From Lachnoclostridium sp. UBA1308 (GTDB lineage Bacteria > Bacillota > Clostridia > Lachnospirales > Lachnospiraceae): a DNA stretch of 59,208 nucleotides. This document shows, one piece after another, positions 7,799 to 16,011 of the stretch. The notes under the pieces were generated by a model. That model was not told the origin of the DNA. It was given only the letters and a program-made list of their open reading frames with translations, and ran no database searches. Location: positions 8,448 to 67,655 of the forward strand of contig DBTU01000044.1 of the NCBI GenBank assembly GCA_002307215.1, in the 5' to 3' direction. A program made the position numbers and the translations under genes. How positions within the stretch are numbered: the stretch's first letter is position 1; each line of letters opens with the position of its first letter.

Positions 7799-8671
7799 AT
7801 GTGGATAGCAAAGGATTGGAAGGATTATGAAGTCATTGATACCTCAATGGGCGAGAAGCTGGAACGTTGGGGAAACTATATATTGGTAAGACCGGATCCA
7901 CAGGTTATCTGGGACACACCCAGAACGCACAAGGGATGGAAGAAGCCGAATGCACATTATCACCGAAGTGCAAAGGGTGGCGGAGAGTGGGAGTTCTTTG
8001 ATTTACCGAAGCAATGGGATATTTCCTATAAGGGACTGACCTTTCATCTTCAACCCTTCAGCTTTAAGCATACCGGAATATTTCCGGAGCAGGCGGCAAA
8101 TTGGGATTGGTTTTCAGATAAGATTGCAGCTGTTAAGGACAGACAGATCAAAGTGCTGAACCTGTTTGCCTATACCGGAGGAGCCACGCTTGCAGCAGCC
8201 AAGGCCGGAGCGGTTGTCACACATGTTGACGCCTCGAAGGGAATGGTTACCTGGGCGAGGGAAAATGCAGTAGCATCGGGGCTTAGTGAAGCGCCGATCC
8301 GATATATCGTAGACGATTGCACCAAATTTGTTGAACGTGAGATACGAAGGGAAAGTAAATATGATGCAATCATCATGGACCCCCCTTCCTACGGCAGAGG
8401 ACCTAAGGGTGAGATATGGAAGATAGAGGACAGTATTCATCCGTTTCTTCAACTTTGTACGAAGCTACTTAGCGATGAACCGTTATTTTTCCTTATTAAT
8501 TCGTATACTACGGGATTACAAGCAGGTGTATTATCCTATATGCTTTCCACGGAAATTGCATCAAAATTCGGCGGTAGTGTAAATGCTGATGAGATTGGAC
8601 TTCCGGTATCGGAGAATGGATTGGTATTACCATGCGGGGCATCGGGCAGATGGGAGAGAAAAGAACAATAA
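7799..8671 (+). CDS. Class I SAM-dependent methyltransferase (RlmI-like rRNA methylase type)
   Basis: A 290-residue cytoplasmic enzyme. The SAM-binding glycine loop is FAYTGGATL (123-131), an acidic loop HVDASKG follows (~142), and the catalytic motif DPPSYGRG (194-201) is typical of base methylases of the RlmI/PF10672 group. The ATG at 7799 (MWIAKDWKDYE) fits the family N-terminus. An in-frame GTG at 7754 would add 15 residues but lacks a ribosome site. The substrate is probably a cytosine of 23S rRNA by family analogy; this is inferred. It precedes the leader-controlled MFS exporter by 29 bp and may be co-transcribed with it. Confidence 0.85.
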   Translation: MWIAKDWKDYEVIDTSMGEKLERWGNYILVRPDPQVIWDTPRTHKGWKKPNAHYHRSAKGGGEWEFFDLPKQWDISYKGLTFHLQPFSFKHTGIFPEQAANWDWFSDKIAAVKDRQIKVLNLFAYTGGATLAAAKAGAVVTHVDASKGMVTWARENAVASGLSEAPIRYIVDDCTKFVEREIRRESKYDAIIMDPPSYGRGPKGEIWKIEDSIHPFLQLCTKLLSDEPLFFLINSYTTGLQAGVLSYMLSTEIASKFGGSVNADEIGLPVSENGLVLPCGASGRWERKEQ

Positions 8672-8700
8672 TGTAGTCATACAAATAGGAGGAAGATGGG

Positions 8701-8742
8701 ATGAAACTGTGCATTGTAATAGCTCCATGCAAAGTCATATAG
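8701..8742 (+). CDS. 13-residue leader peptide upstream of the MFS exporter
   Basis: A 13-codon ORF (MKLCIVIAPCKVI, stop TAG) has an AGGAGG site (8687-8692) 8 bases before its ATG, better placed than many real genes nearby. Its second half overlaps two mutually exclusive hairpins in the leader of the MFS gene. This is the usual layout of leader peptides in which a drug-stalled ribosome changes RNA folding. The peptide itself has no recognised relative. Confidence 0.65.
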   Translation: MKLCIVIAPCKVI

Positions 8743-8812
8743 GTAGAACTTGCATGGAGTAACCGCTATCTATTTTGACTTTGCATTTTTCAATATGAGC
8801 TCTATTGAAAAA
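8723..8812 (+). promoter_or_regulatory. Attenuator-like leader of the MFS gene
   Basis: Stem A pairs CTCCATGCAA (8723-8732) with TTGCATGGAG (8750-8759). Stem B pairs ATGCAAAGTCA (8727-8737) with TGACTTTGCAT (8776-8786) and is followed at once by a T-run (8786-8790), as in a terminator. A and B share bases 8727-8732 and cannot coexist. Stem C (8786-8795/8803-8812) abuts the SD AAGGAG of the MFS gene. Together with the leader ORF this looks like ribosome-controlled attenuation. Confidence 0.65.
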
Positions 8813-8826
8813 GGAGTAAGGTTAAA

Positions 8827-10128
8827 ATGAAATCAATAATGAAAAATGAATCAAGTAATTTTTATGTATTTATACTAGGACAATTTGTATCTGAATTTGG
8901 CAGTAAGCTTACAGGCTATGGCCTGATCCTGTGGTCATATGCACGGAGCGGATCGGTTCTATCAATGTCCCTGCTTTCCGTATGCTACCTGTTACCAAGG
9001 GTTCTATTTAGCTTTCTTGCCGGAAGCATCAGTGACAACTGGAATAAGAAGAAGATCATGCTGGTTTCGGATACGATTGCGGCTGTATTTTCTCTCAGTA
9101 TCGTGATTATGCTGTTTACCGACTCTATGAGGCTGGAATATCTTTATGTTGTTAATTTCATGCTGGGACTTACGGAGGCATTTCAAAATCCTGCATCTGA
9201 CGTGGCATTAACGCTGATAGTCTCTAAGGACAATTATATGAAGACGAGCGGTCTTCGAACCTTTTGTTCCTCCTTTATGGGAATATTGGCGCCGGTTGTC
9301 TCAACTTCCTTATATGCCATATGTGGACTGAAGGTTATTGTGATCCTTGATTTGTCAACCTTTGTGTTTGCATTTGTAACCTTAGCATTCCTTGTAAGGT
9401 TGCAGGAACCGATCAGGCAGACAGAGGATAAGAGAAGCCTTTTTGAACAGTGTATTTTCGGTATCAAATATCTGATCAGACGCCGGAATATATTCCGACT
9501 GATTCTGTTCATGGCATTTGTCAATCTGATTGCTGCAATCTATAACACGAATTTGGCACCAATGGTGCTTTCACGTAATGATAATAATGAAATACAGCTT
9601 GGAATTGTTAGTAGTATGATCAGTATAGCGGGACTTGTAGGAAGTTTTCTCGTTACGAGAATATCAAATCAGAAGAAGCGAATACCTCTAATAATAAATA
9701 TCATGATTTTTTCTTTCCTAATCTGCAACGGACTTCTGGGAATTGGGCGTAATTACTATGTATGGTCCTTTGCGGTATTTGTAGGAAATCTGCTGATACC
9801 GGTATTGGTTGCCAACACGGATTATATTATGCGAACCAGAATTCCTTATGATTTACAGGGCAAGATATTTGCTGCTAGGAATACACTACAGTATACCTCA
9901 ATACCGGTAGGAAATCTGCTGGGGGGAATATTGGCCGACAAGGTATTCATTCCTTATATAAAGCGGCCATCTCCCTTGCGCGATTACTGGTTTCTTCTTG
10001 TAGGGGACAGTAAGGGCAGCGGAATTGCACTGTTATATCTGTGCATCGCCTTAATTGGCGTTGGAGGATGTCTGGTATTTCGAAGAAGTAAATGTTTCTT
10101 ATCCCTTGATTCTGAACCAACGGTATAG
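8827..10128 (+). CDS. MFS family exporter (Mef-like drug efflux candidate)
   Basis: A 433-residue integral membrane protein with about 12 hydrophobic helices and a conserved loop between helices 2 and 3 (GSISDNWNKKKIML). The overall layout resembles the Mef/enterobactin-exporter branch of the major facilitator superfamily, which pump macrolides or siderophores out by proton exchange. An AAGGAG site precedes the ATG. The preceding leader peptide and switching hairpins argue that its inducer acts on ribosomes. The substrate cannot be read from sequence. It ends in a good hairpin at 10136. Confidence 0.85.
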   Translation: MKSIMKNESSNFYVFILGQFVSEFGSKLTGYGLILWSYARSGSVLSMSLLSVCYLLPRVLFSFLAGSISDNWNKKKIMLVSDTIAAVFSLSIVIMLFTDSMRLEYLYVVNFMLGLTEAFQNPASDVALTLIVSKDNYMKTSGLRTFCSSFMGILAPVVSTSLYAICGLKVIVILDLSTFVFAFVTLAFLVRLQEPIRQTEDKRSLFEQCIFGIKYLIRRRNIFRLILFMAFVNLIAAIYNTNLAPMVLSRNDNNEIQLGIVSSMISIAGLVGSFLVTRISNQKKRIPLIINIMIFSFLICNGLLGIGRNYYVWSFAVFVGNLLIPVLVANTDYIMRTRIPYDLQGKIFAARNTLQYTSIPVGNLLGGILADKVFIPYIKRPSPLRDYWFLLVGDSKGSGIALLYLCIALIGVGGCLVFRRSKCFLSLDSEPTV

Positions 10129-10135
10129 AATATGT

Positions 10136-10175
10136 AATACCCCTTTCTGTAGATACTTGTGCAGAAAGGGGTATT
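10136..10175 (+). terminator. Terminator after the MFS gene
   Basis: A perfect 14-bp inverted repeat (10136-10149/10162-10175) with a 12-nt loop begins 7 bases after the stop codon. The following sequence is AT-rich (ATTATAAG), with no long T-run. Confidence 0.75.
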
Positions 10176-10459
10176 ATTATAAGTCTGTAAGGTGGTATTG
10201 CATTCGGTACGTAGTATAACGTCTAAGCGCCTGTGTTGGATTAAGAAATCACTTTGTTTCATGAAATGTATTGTAAAATATAAAAATGTAATACATAAAT
10301 ACAAATGATTCAGGTAATAATAACCATGTTTAGAGTTGAAAATATACTCCATAAAACGGAATATTATTAAAACATTATGGTAATTATTCCCAGGAATATT
10401 AATAACCGAGATAAAAACGGCCTACCAAAAAACGCCTACCAAAAAACTTAAAATAGTGC
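10176..10459. other. Non-coding stretch before the S10 promoter
   Basis: No credible gene is seen. The only internal structure is a 14-bp direct repeat, GCCTACCAAAAAAC, at 10420-10433 and 10434-10447, immediately upstream of the S10 promoter -35 box. It could be a regulator site or chance slippage. Confidence 0.5.
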
Positions 10460-10488
10460 TTGCAATGCCGAAGACAATGGTGTATAAT
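10460..10488 (+). promoter_or_regulatory. Promoter of the S10 ribosomal operon
   Basis: TTGCAA (10460-10465), 17-bp spacer, perfect TATAAT (10483-10488). Transcription from about 10495 gives a leader of about 300 nt before rpsJ. Confidence 0.8.
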
Positions 10489-10529
10489 TACCAATGTTGT
10501 GACATTGATAGCGTTGAAGCGTGAGGTTG

Positions 10530-10763
10530 CTGTCGTTATAACCGACAGGTTTTCCGTGGAGCGAAGGTCAAGTTATGAAACTGGCGACAAGTCACTGTAC
10601 AAAACAATGTTCTGCCACAGGGCAGATAAAACGTGTGAATAATTTCATAGGGAATACAGACCTACAGATCAGCAATGATTTGTAAGTAATAGTCCGCGAA
10701 AAACGGATTTTTTGTACGAACGATGAAGATACACACGGATGAGTGTACAGTCACCACTTGTCG
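10530..10763 (+). promoter_or_regulatory. Structured 5' leader of the S10 operon
   Basis: Several nested pairings are visible. CTGTCG/CGACAG (10530-10535/10543-10548) is a local hairpin. CGACAAGT (10585-10592) pairs with ACTTGTCG (10756-10763), and ACTGTAC (10594-10600) with GTACAGT (10745-10751), making a long-range helix of 15 bp with one bulge. CGTGTG/CACACG (10632-10637/10732-10737) nests inside. A short GTCCG-CGAAAAA-CGGA hairpin followed by TTTTTT (10692-10714) resembles a weak terminator. The helix closes just before the rpsJ SD. Control by a ribosomal protein is plausible but not shown. Confidence 0.55.
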
Positions 10764-10800
10764 TACTGAAGTTAAGTGCGAAAAGGAGGCGGCTTTTTTT

Positions 10801-11112
10801 ATGGCAAGTCAAGTAATGAGAATCACATTAAAGGCGTATGATCATCATTTAATCGATCAATCTGCAGGTAAGATTATTGATACTGTTAAGAAGACAGGAT
10901 CAAAGGTGAGTGGACCTGTTCCGTTGCCGACGAAGAAGGAAATCATCACTATTCTGAGAGCGGTACACAAGTATAAGGACTCCAGAGAGCAGTTTGAACA
11001 AAGAACACATAAGAGATTAATTGACATCATCACACCAACACAGAAGACTGTGGATGCATTATCCAGATTGGAAATGCCTGCTGGTGTGTACATTGACATT
11101 AAGATGAAGTAA
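10801..11112 (+). CDS. rpsJ: 30S ribosomal protein S10
   Basis: 103 residues, first gene of the S10 operon. It sits in the 30S head and in other bacteria doubles as the NusE antitermination factor. Family landmarks are RITLKAYDHHLID, GPVPLPTKKE and THKRLIDI. The ATG at 10801 follows AAGGAGG (10783-10789); an in-frame ATG 78 bases upstream has no ribosome site and lies inside the structured leader, so it is not used. The 169-bp gap to rplC is unusually long for this operon and holds no gene. Confidence 0.98.
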   Translation: MASQVMRITLKAYDHHLIDQSAGKIIDTVKKTGSKVSGPVPLPTKKEIITILRAVHKYKDSREQFEQRTHKRLIDIITPTQKTVDALSRLEMPAGVYIDIKMK

Positions 11113-11281
11113 ATATTTCATCTGCGATGAAATAATGCATCATAGTGTGAATGATTGACATCATGGAAAGACAAAAATTACGAAGAAGAAATCCTTAGGG
11201 TTAATATATGATAGTATATGGCCATCTAGGATGATTGCACATTATGTGTAATCCGCTGTAGATTAAACAGGAGGTAAAGAA

Positions 11282-11917
11282 ATGAAGAAAGCGATTTTGG
11301 CAACAAAAATCGGCATGACTCAGGTTTTCGCTGAAAACGGAGTACTTGTTCCGGTAACTGTACTTCAGGCCGGTCCGCTCTTCGTTACCCAAGTTAAGAC
11401 AGTTGATAACGACGGATACGAAGCAGTACAGGTTGGTTTTGGCGATATCAGAGAAACTCTGGTAAATAAGCCGAGAAAAGGACACTTTGCAAAAGCGGGT
11501 GTTGCGAATAAAAGATTTTTAAGAGAATTCAGATTTGACAATGCATCTGATTATAAGGTTGGACAGGAAATCAAGGCTGACATCTTCACAGAAGGTGACA
11601 GAATAGATGCAACTGCTACATCAAAGGGAAAAGGTTTTCAGGGTGCGATTAAGAGACATAATTTATCAAGAGGACCTATGAAGCACGGTTCCAAGTTCCA
11701 CAGACATGCAGGATCCAATGGTGCTGCAACCACACCCGGTAGAGTATTTAAGGGTAAGCATATGCCTGGACACATGGGCCATGTAAGGGTTACAGTACAA
11801 AATCTTGAAGTTGTAAGGATTGATTCGGACAAGAACCTGATCCTTATTAAAGGGGCAGTACCCGGACCGAAGAAATCTTTAGTAATGCTGAAGGAGACAG
11901 TTAAAGCTGGTAAATAA
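11282..11917 (+). CDS. rplC: 50S ribosomal protein L3
   Basis: 211 residues, an early-assembly 50S protein whose central loop reaches the peptidyl-transferase centre. The N-terminus KAILATKIGMTQVF and the loop GRVFKGKHMPGHMG are diagnostic. CAGGAGG lies just before the ATG. rplD follows after 24 bp with its own AAAGGAGG, as expected for co-transcription. Confidence 0.98.
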   Translation: MKKAILATKIGMTQVFAENGVLVPVTVLQAGPLFVTQVKTVDNDGYEAVQVGFGDIRETLVNKPRKGHFAKAGVANKRFLREFRFDNASDYKVGQEIKADIFTEGDRIDATATSKGKGFQGAIKRHNLSRGPMKHGSKFHRHAGSNGAATTPGRVFKGKHMPGHMGHVRVTVQNLEVVRIDSDKNLILIKGAVPGPKKSLVMLKETVKAGK

Positions 11918-11941
11918 GCTTTAAGAAAGGAGGAAGCATAA

Positions 11942-12562
11942 ATGGCAAATGTAAAAATTTATAATATCGAAGGCAAGGAAGTTGGCAGCTTAGAGCTTAG
12001 TGACGCAGTCTTCGGAGTAGAAATAAATGATCATTTAGTTCATATGGCAGTTGTTTTGCAGCTTGCAAACAAACGTCAGGGAACACAGAGCGCTAAGACG
12101 CGCGCTGAAGTAAGCGGCGGCGGAAAGAAGCCTTGGAGACAGAAGGGAACCGGTCATGCAAGACAGGGTTCAACCAGATCTCCTCAGTGGAAGGGCGGCG
12201 GCGTTGTATTTGCTCCCAAGCCGAGAGATTATTCCTTCAAGATGAATAAGAAGGAAAAAGCACTTGCAATCAAATCCGCTTTAACCTCAAGAGTGAATGA
12301 GTCCAAGTTCTTTGTACTCGATGATTTAAACTTTGATGAGATTAAGACAAAGAAGATGAAGACAGTACTTGATAACTTAAAGGTAGAGAAAGCACTTGTA
12401 ATTCTTGATCAGAAGAATGATAATGTACAGCTTTCTGCAAGAAATCTTCCTAAAGTAAGAACAGTATTATCGAACTCCATTAATGTATATGACATCTTAA
12501 AGTATGATACCTTGGTATTGACAAAGGATGCTATAGCTAAGATCGAGGAGGTGTACGCATAA
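11942..12562 (+). CDS. rplD: 50S ribosomal protein L4
   Basis: 206 residues. L4 lines the nascent-peptide exit tunnel through its extended loop, recognisable here as KPWRQKGTGHARQGSTRSPQ. In gamma-proteobacteria L4 represses its own operon through the S10 leader; whether it binds the leader here is unknown. Its stop codon overlaps the rplW start by one base (TAATG), so translation is probably coupled. Confidence 0.98.
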   Translation: MANVKIYNIEGKEVGSLELSDAVFGVEINDHLVHMAVVLQLANKRQGTQSAKTRAEVSGGGKKPWRQKGTGHARQGSTRSPQWKGGGVVFAPKPRDYSFKMNKKEKALAIKSALTSRVNESKFFVLDDLNFDEIKTKKMKTVLDNLKVEKALVILDQKNDNVQLSARNLPKVRTVLSNSINVYDILKYDTLVLTKDAIAKIEEVYA

Positions 12563-12861
12563 TGGCAAATTTAAAATATTATGATGTAATCCTTAAGCCG
12601 TTGGTTTCTGAGAAGAGCATGAGCGGTCTGGGTGAGAAGAAATATACATTTTCTGTTCATCCTGATGCTAATAAGAACCAGATCAAGGAAGCAGTTGAGA
12701 AAATGTTCGTTGGCGCAAAAGTAGCACGTGTTAATACGATTAATATGGATGGAAAGACTCGCAGACGTGGAGCTACTTCCGGCAAGACCTCTAAGATTAA
12801 GAAAGCAATTATCCAATTATCAGCTGACAGTGCAGAGATCGAGATTTTCTCCGGTCTGTAA
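12562..12861 (+). CDS. rplW: 50S ribosomal protein L23
   Basis: 99 residues. L23 sits at the tunnel exit, the docking site for trigger factor and SRP. The signature ILKPLVSEKS is near the N-terminus and VNTINMDGKTRRRG in the middle. GAGGAGG inside the end of rplD serves as ribosome site. A 92-bp gap without recognisable structure follows. Confidence 0.98.
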   Translation: MANLKYYDVILKPLVSEKSMSGLGEKKYTFSVHPDANKNQIKEAVEKMFVGAKVARVNTINMDGKTRRRGATSGKTSKIKKAIIQLSADSAEIEIFSGL

Positions 12862-12953
12862 GAATAAGCAGAAGATACAAACATCAGATGAAGACGTGAA
12901 GATAAGAGATATATTACGATTCACTATTCATTATTTTGAAAGGAGTGCAAAAC

Positions 12954-13796
12954 ATGGGAATTAAAACATTTAACCCATATACACCTTCCAGAAGACACAT
13001 GACTGGTTCTGATTTTGCAGAGATTACTGCAACAAAGCCTGAGAAATCATTGGTTGTTTCCATAAATAAGAATGCAGGCCGTAACAATCAGGGTAAAATC
13101 ACAGTAAGGCACCAGGGTGGTGGTTCTAGAAGAAAATATAGAATTATCGATTTTAAGAGAAGAAAAGATGGTATTCCGGCAACTGTTATCAGCATCGAGT
13201 ATGATCCTAACAGAACAGCCAATATCGCATTAATCAATTATGTTGATGGAGAAAAGGCTTATATCCTTGCTCCGTACGGTCTTACCGTAGGTACTAAGCT
13301 TATGAACGGTGAAACAGCCGAGGTAAGAGTTGGAAACTGTATACCACTTGAGAAGATTCCGGTAGGTACACAGATTCATAACATTGAGTTGTATCCCGGC
13401 AAGGGAGCACAGTTAGTACGTTCGGCAGGAAATTCAGCACAGCTTATGGCTAAGGAAGGCAAACATGCTACACTCAGACTTCCCAGCGGCGAAATGAGAC
13501 TGGTTCCGATTATCTGCAGAGCTACGATTGGCCAGGTTGGTAATATTGATCATGAGCTTATCAATATAGGTAAAGCAGGACGTAAACGTCATATGGGTAT
13601 TAGGCCTACAGTACGTGGTTCTGTAATGAACCCGAACGACCATCCTCACGGTGGTGGTGAAGGTAAGACAGGTATTGGTCGTCCCGGTCCTGTTACACCT
13701 TGGGGTAAACCTGCACTTGGTTATAAGACAAGAAAGCATAACAAACATTCCAATAAAATGATTGTTAGAAGAAGAGACGGTAAAGCGGTTAAATAA
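12954..13796 (+). CDS. rplB: 50S ribosomal protein L2
   Basis: 280 residues. L2 is needed for subunit association and peptidyl transfer. The C-terminal block NPNDHPHGGGEGKTGIGRPGP contains the conserved histidine region. The ATG at 12954 (MGIKTFNPYTPSRR) follows AAAGGAG directly. An ATG 18 bases upstream overlaps that site and is rejected. Confidence 0.98.
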   Translation: MGIKTFNPYTPSRRHMTGSDFAEITATKPEKSLVVSINKNAGRNNQGKITVRHQGGGSRRKYRIIDFKRRKDGIPATVISIEYDPNRTANIALINYVDGEKAYILAPYGLTVGTKLMNGETAEVRVGNCIPLEKIPVGTQIHNIELYPGKGAQLVRSAGNSAQLMAKEGKHATLRLPSGEMRLVPIICRATIGQVGNIDHELINIGKAGRKRHMGIRPTVRGSVMNPNDHPHGGGEGKTGIGRPGPVTPWGKPALGYKTRKHNKHSNKMIVRRRDGKAVK

Positions 13797-13859
13797 TTAT
13801 ATGAAACCATATGAATTATCTAACAGTATAAATTAATTTATAGTTTCTATATGATGTAT

Positions 13860-13889
13860 ACAATTGAATTACATCGAGAATTCAATTGT
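13860..13889. other. Hairpin in the rplB-rpsS gap
   Basis: A perfect 11-bp inverted repeat built on AATTGAATT (13860-13870/13879-13889, loop 8) lies 10 bases before the rpsS SD. No T-run follows. It may be an mRNA-processing or stability element. Related AATTGAA hairpins occur at 16328, 18363, 24181 and 25348. Confidence 0.6.
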
Positions 13890-13915
13890 CAAGATTTCTA
13901 AGGAGGTTAGAATAC

Positions 13916-14194
13916 ATGGGTCGTTCACTGAAAAAGGGACCATTTGCGGATGATCATTTGTTGAAAAAAGTTGACGCGTTAAACCAGTCCGGAGATAAGA
14001 CAGTTATCAAGACTTGGTCACGCCGTTCTACTATTTTCCCTCAGATGGTTGGACACACAATCGCGGTTCATGATGGTAGAAGACATGTTCCGGTATATGT
14101 AACTGAAGATATGGTTGGACATAAGCTTGGTGAGTTTGTCGCTACCAGAACCTATAGAGGACATGGAAAAGACGAAAAGAAGACAAGAAAATAA
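13916..14194 (+). CDS. rpsS: 30S ribosomal protein S19
   Basis: 92 residues, a 30S head protein contacting A-site tRNA and the S13 bridge. MGRSLKKGPFADDHLLKK is the classical N-terminus and HKLGEFVATRTYRGH the C-terminal signature. The ATG at 13916 is chosen because AAGGAGG (13900-13906) precedes it; an in-frame ATG at 13886 has no ribosome site and falls in the hairpin. Confidence 0.98.
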   Translation: MGRSLKKGPFADDHLLKKVDALNQSGDKTVIKTWSRRSTIFPQMVGHTIAVHDGRRHVPVYVTEDMVGHKLGEFVATRTYRGHGKDEKKTRK

Positions 14195-14227
14195 TGCGTA
14201 AGCAGGTAATGGAAGGAGGTTCTATCC

Positions 14228-14611
14228 ATGGCGAAAGGACATAGATCCCAGATAAAAAGAGAGAGAAATGAGCAGAAGGATAACAGAGCTAGTGCAAAGA
14301 TAAGTTTTGCAAGAATTTCAGTTCAAAAGGCTTGTTTTGTTTTGGACGCTATTCGTGGAAAAGATGCACAGACAGCGCTTGGTATTTTGGCTTACAGCCC
14401 AAGATACGCATCATCTGTAATCGAAAAACTACTAAAATCAGCTATTGCGAATGCTGAAGTTAAAAATATGGATACTGCGAAGCTCTACATTGATGAATGT
14501 TATGCTAACCAGGGACCGATTATGAAAAGAATTAGACCTAGAGCACGTGGCACAGCTTATCGTATTGAGAAGAGAATGTGTCATATTACAGTAGTGCTTG
14601 ATGAGAGATAA
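14228..14611 (+). CDS. rplV: 50S ribosomal protein L22
   Basis: 127 residues. L22 lines the exit tunnel opposite L4; its beta-hairpin is recognisable in PIMKRIRPRARGTAYRIEKR, a region where macrolide-resistance changes occur in other species. The sequence here looks like the normal form. AAGGAGG precedes the ATG; rpsC follows after 11 bp. Confidence 0.98.
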   Translation: MAKGHRSQIKRERNEQKDNRASAKISFARISVQKACFVLDAIRGKDAQTALGILAYSPRYASSVIEKLLKSAIANAEVKNMDTAKLYIDECYANQGPIMKRIRPRARGTAYRIEKRMCHITVVLDER

Positions 14612-14622
14612 GGAGGGCAATA

Positions 14623-15282
14623 ATGGGACAAAAGGTTAATCCTCATGGCTTAAGAGTCGGAGTTATCATGGATTGGGATTCCAGATGGTATGCGGAAAGC
14701 GATTTTGCTGATAATCTTGTTGAAGATTACAACATTAGAAAATTCTTGAAAAAGAAGCTTTACAGCGCTGCAATTTCAAAGATTGAAATTGAAAGAGCAT
14801 CAGACCGTTTGAAAATAATAATCTTTACTGCAAAGCCCGGTGTCGTAATCGGTAAGGCTGGAGCAGAAATTGAGAATTTAAAGAGACAGATTGAGCAGTA
14901 TTCAACTAAGAAAATCAATCTGGAAATCAAAGAAATCAAGAGACCTGATCTCAATGCTCAGCTAGTTGCTGAGAACATTGCTACTCAGCTTGAGAATCGT
15001 ATTTCATTTAGAAGAGCTATGAAGTCTACTATGGCAAGAACCATGAAATCCGGTGCAAAGGGTATTAAAACAGCTGTTGCAGGACGTCTGGGTGGTGCTG
15101 ATATGGCTCGTACAGAATTCTATAGTGACGGAACTATTCCGTTACAGACCTTACGTGCGAACATTGATTATGGTTTTGCCGAGGCGAATACCACATTCGG
15201 TAAGTTGGGTGTTAAGGTTTGGATTTATCTCGGTGAAGTGCTTCCTGTTAAAGGAGCTAAAACAGAAGGGAGCGACAAATAA
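14623..15282 (+). CDS. rpsC: 30S ribosomal protein S3
   Basis: 219 residues at the mRNA entry channel, with helicase-assisting role together with S4 and S5. The KH domain carries the VVIGKAGAEIENLK loop in the first half; the C-terminal domain has GRLGGADMARTEF. AGGAGG precedes the ATG. The rplP start follows the stop without any gap. Confidence 0.98.
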   Translation: MGQKVNPHGLRVGVIMDWDSRWYAESDFADNLVEDYNIRKFLKKKLYSAAISKIEIERASDRLKIIIFTAKPGVVIGKAGAEIENLKRQIEQYSTKKINLEIKEIKRPDLNAQLVAENIATQLENRISFRRAMKSTMARTMKSGAKGIKTAVAGRLGGADMARTEFYSDGTIPLQTLRANIDYGFAEANTTFGKLGVKVWIYLGEVLPVKGAKTEGSDK

Positions 15283-15720
15283 ATGTTAATGCCTAAGAGA
15301 GTAAAACGCCGTAAGCAATTCCGCGGTAGTATGGCCGGAAAAATATGTAGAGGCAATACAGTTAACCAGGGTGAATTTGGCCTTGTATCCTTAGAGCCGG
15401 CATGGATTAAATCAAACCAAATTGAAGCTGCCCGTATTGCAATGACCCGCTTTACAAAGCGTGGCGGAAAAGTATTTATTAAAATATTCCCTGACCACCC
15501 TGTCACAACAAAGCCGGCTGAAACTCGAATGGGTTCCGGTAAAGGTTCCTTAGAGTACTGGGTTGCTGTTGTAAAGCCGGGCCGTGTAATGTTTGAAATA
15601 GCAGGAATTCCTGAAGAGACAGCAAGAGAAGCATTGCGTCTTGCTATGCATAAATTGCCGGTTAAATGCAAAATTGTATCCCGTGCAGACTTAGAAGGCG
15701 GTGAAAACAGTGAAAATTGA
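15283..15720 (+). CDS. rplP: 50S ribosomal protein L16
   Basis: 145 residues, placed beside the A-site and needed late in 50S assembly. MLMPKRVKRRKQFRG at the start and the GKGSLEYWVAVVKPGRVMFE block are family hallmarks. The start codon directly abuts the rpsC stop, and a weak GAAGGGAG site lies in rpsC, so coupled translation is likely. Its 3' end overlaps rpmC. Confidence 0.98.
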   Translation: MLMPKRVKRRKQFRGSMAGKICRGNTVNQGEFGLVSLEPAWIKSNQIEAARIAMTRFTKRGGKVFIKIFPDHPVTTKPAETRMGSGKGSLEYWVAVVKPGRVMFEIAGIPEETAREALRLAMHKLPVKCKIVSRADLEGGENSEN

Positions 15721-15922
15721 TAAGTATGTGGAAGAATTAAAGGAAAAAACATCGGTTGAGTTAAACAATGAATTAGTAGCTGCGAAAAAGGAACTTTTTA
15801 ATTTAAGGTTTCAGAATGCTACGAACCAGTTGGATAACACAAGCAGAATAAAAGAAGTTAGAAAAAATATCGCAAGAATTCAGACAGTAATCTCTGAACT
15901 TTCTAAGGCTTCTCAAAGTTAA
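15710..15922 (+). CDS. rpmC: 50S ribosomal protein L29
   Basis: 70 residues, two-helix protein at the tunnel exit next to L23. The motif LFNLRFQNATNQLDNTSRI is diagnostic. Two GTG codons are possible, 15701 and 15710. The second gives MKIDKYVEEL, the usual family N-terminus, and is better spaced from GAAGGCGG, so it is chosen. The gene overlaps rplP by 11 bp. Confidence 0.95.
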   Translation: MKIDKYVEELKEKTSVELNNELVAAKKELFNLRFQNATNQLDNTSRIKEVRKNIARIQTVISELSKASQS

Positions 15923-16011
15923 GAGCAAATCATTCTTAACTTGGCAAAGAGCGCGGAATGTGCTTTTCGCAGAGCGGTTCATGAATCATGTTTATGGAAA
16001 GGAGTATCGTT

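Noticed and set aside
7566..7811. 81-codon minus-strand ORF upstream of the methyltransferase gene
   Set aside because: It overlaps the promoter and start of a real gene and has no SD.
10723..10800. N-terminal extension of S10 from an upstream in-frame ATG
   Set aside because: The extra 26 residues are not part of the S10 family, lie in the structured leader, and the true ATG has a good AAGGAGG.
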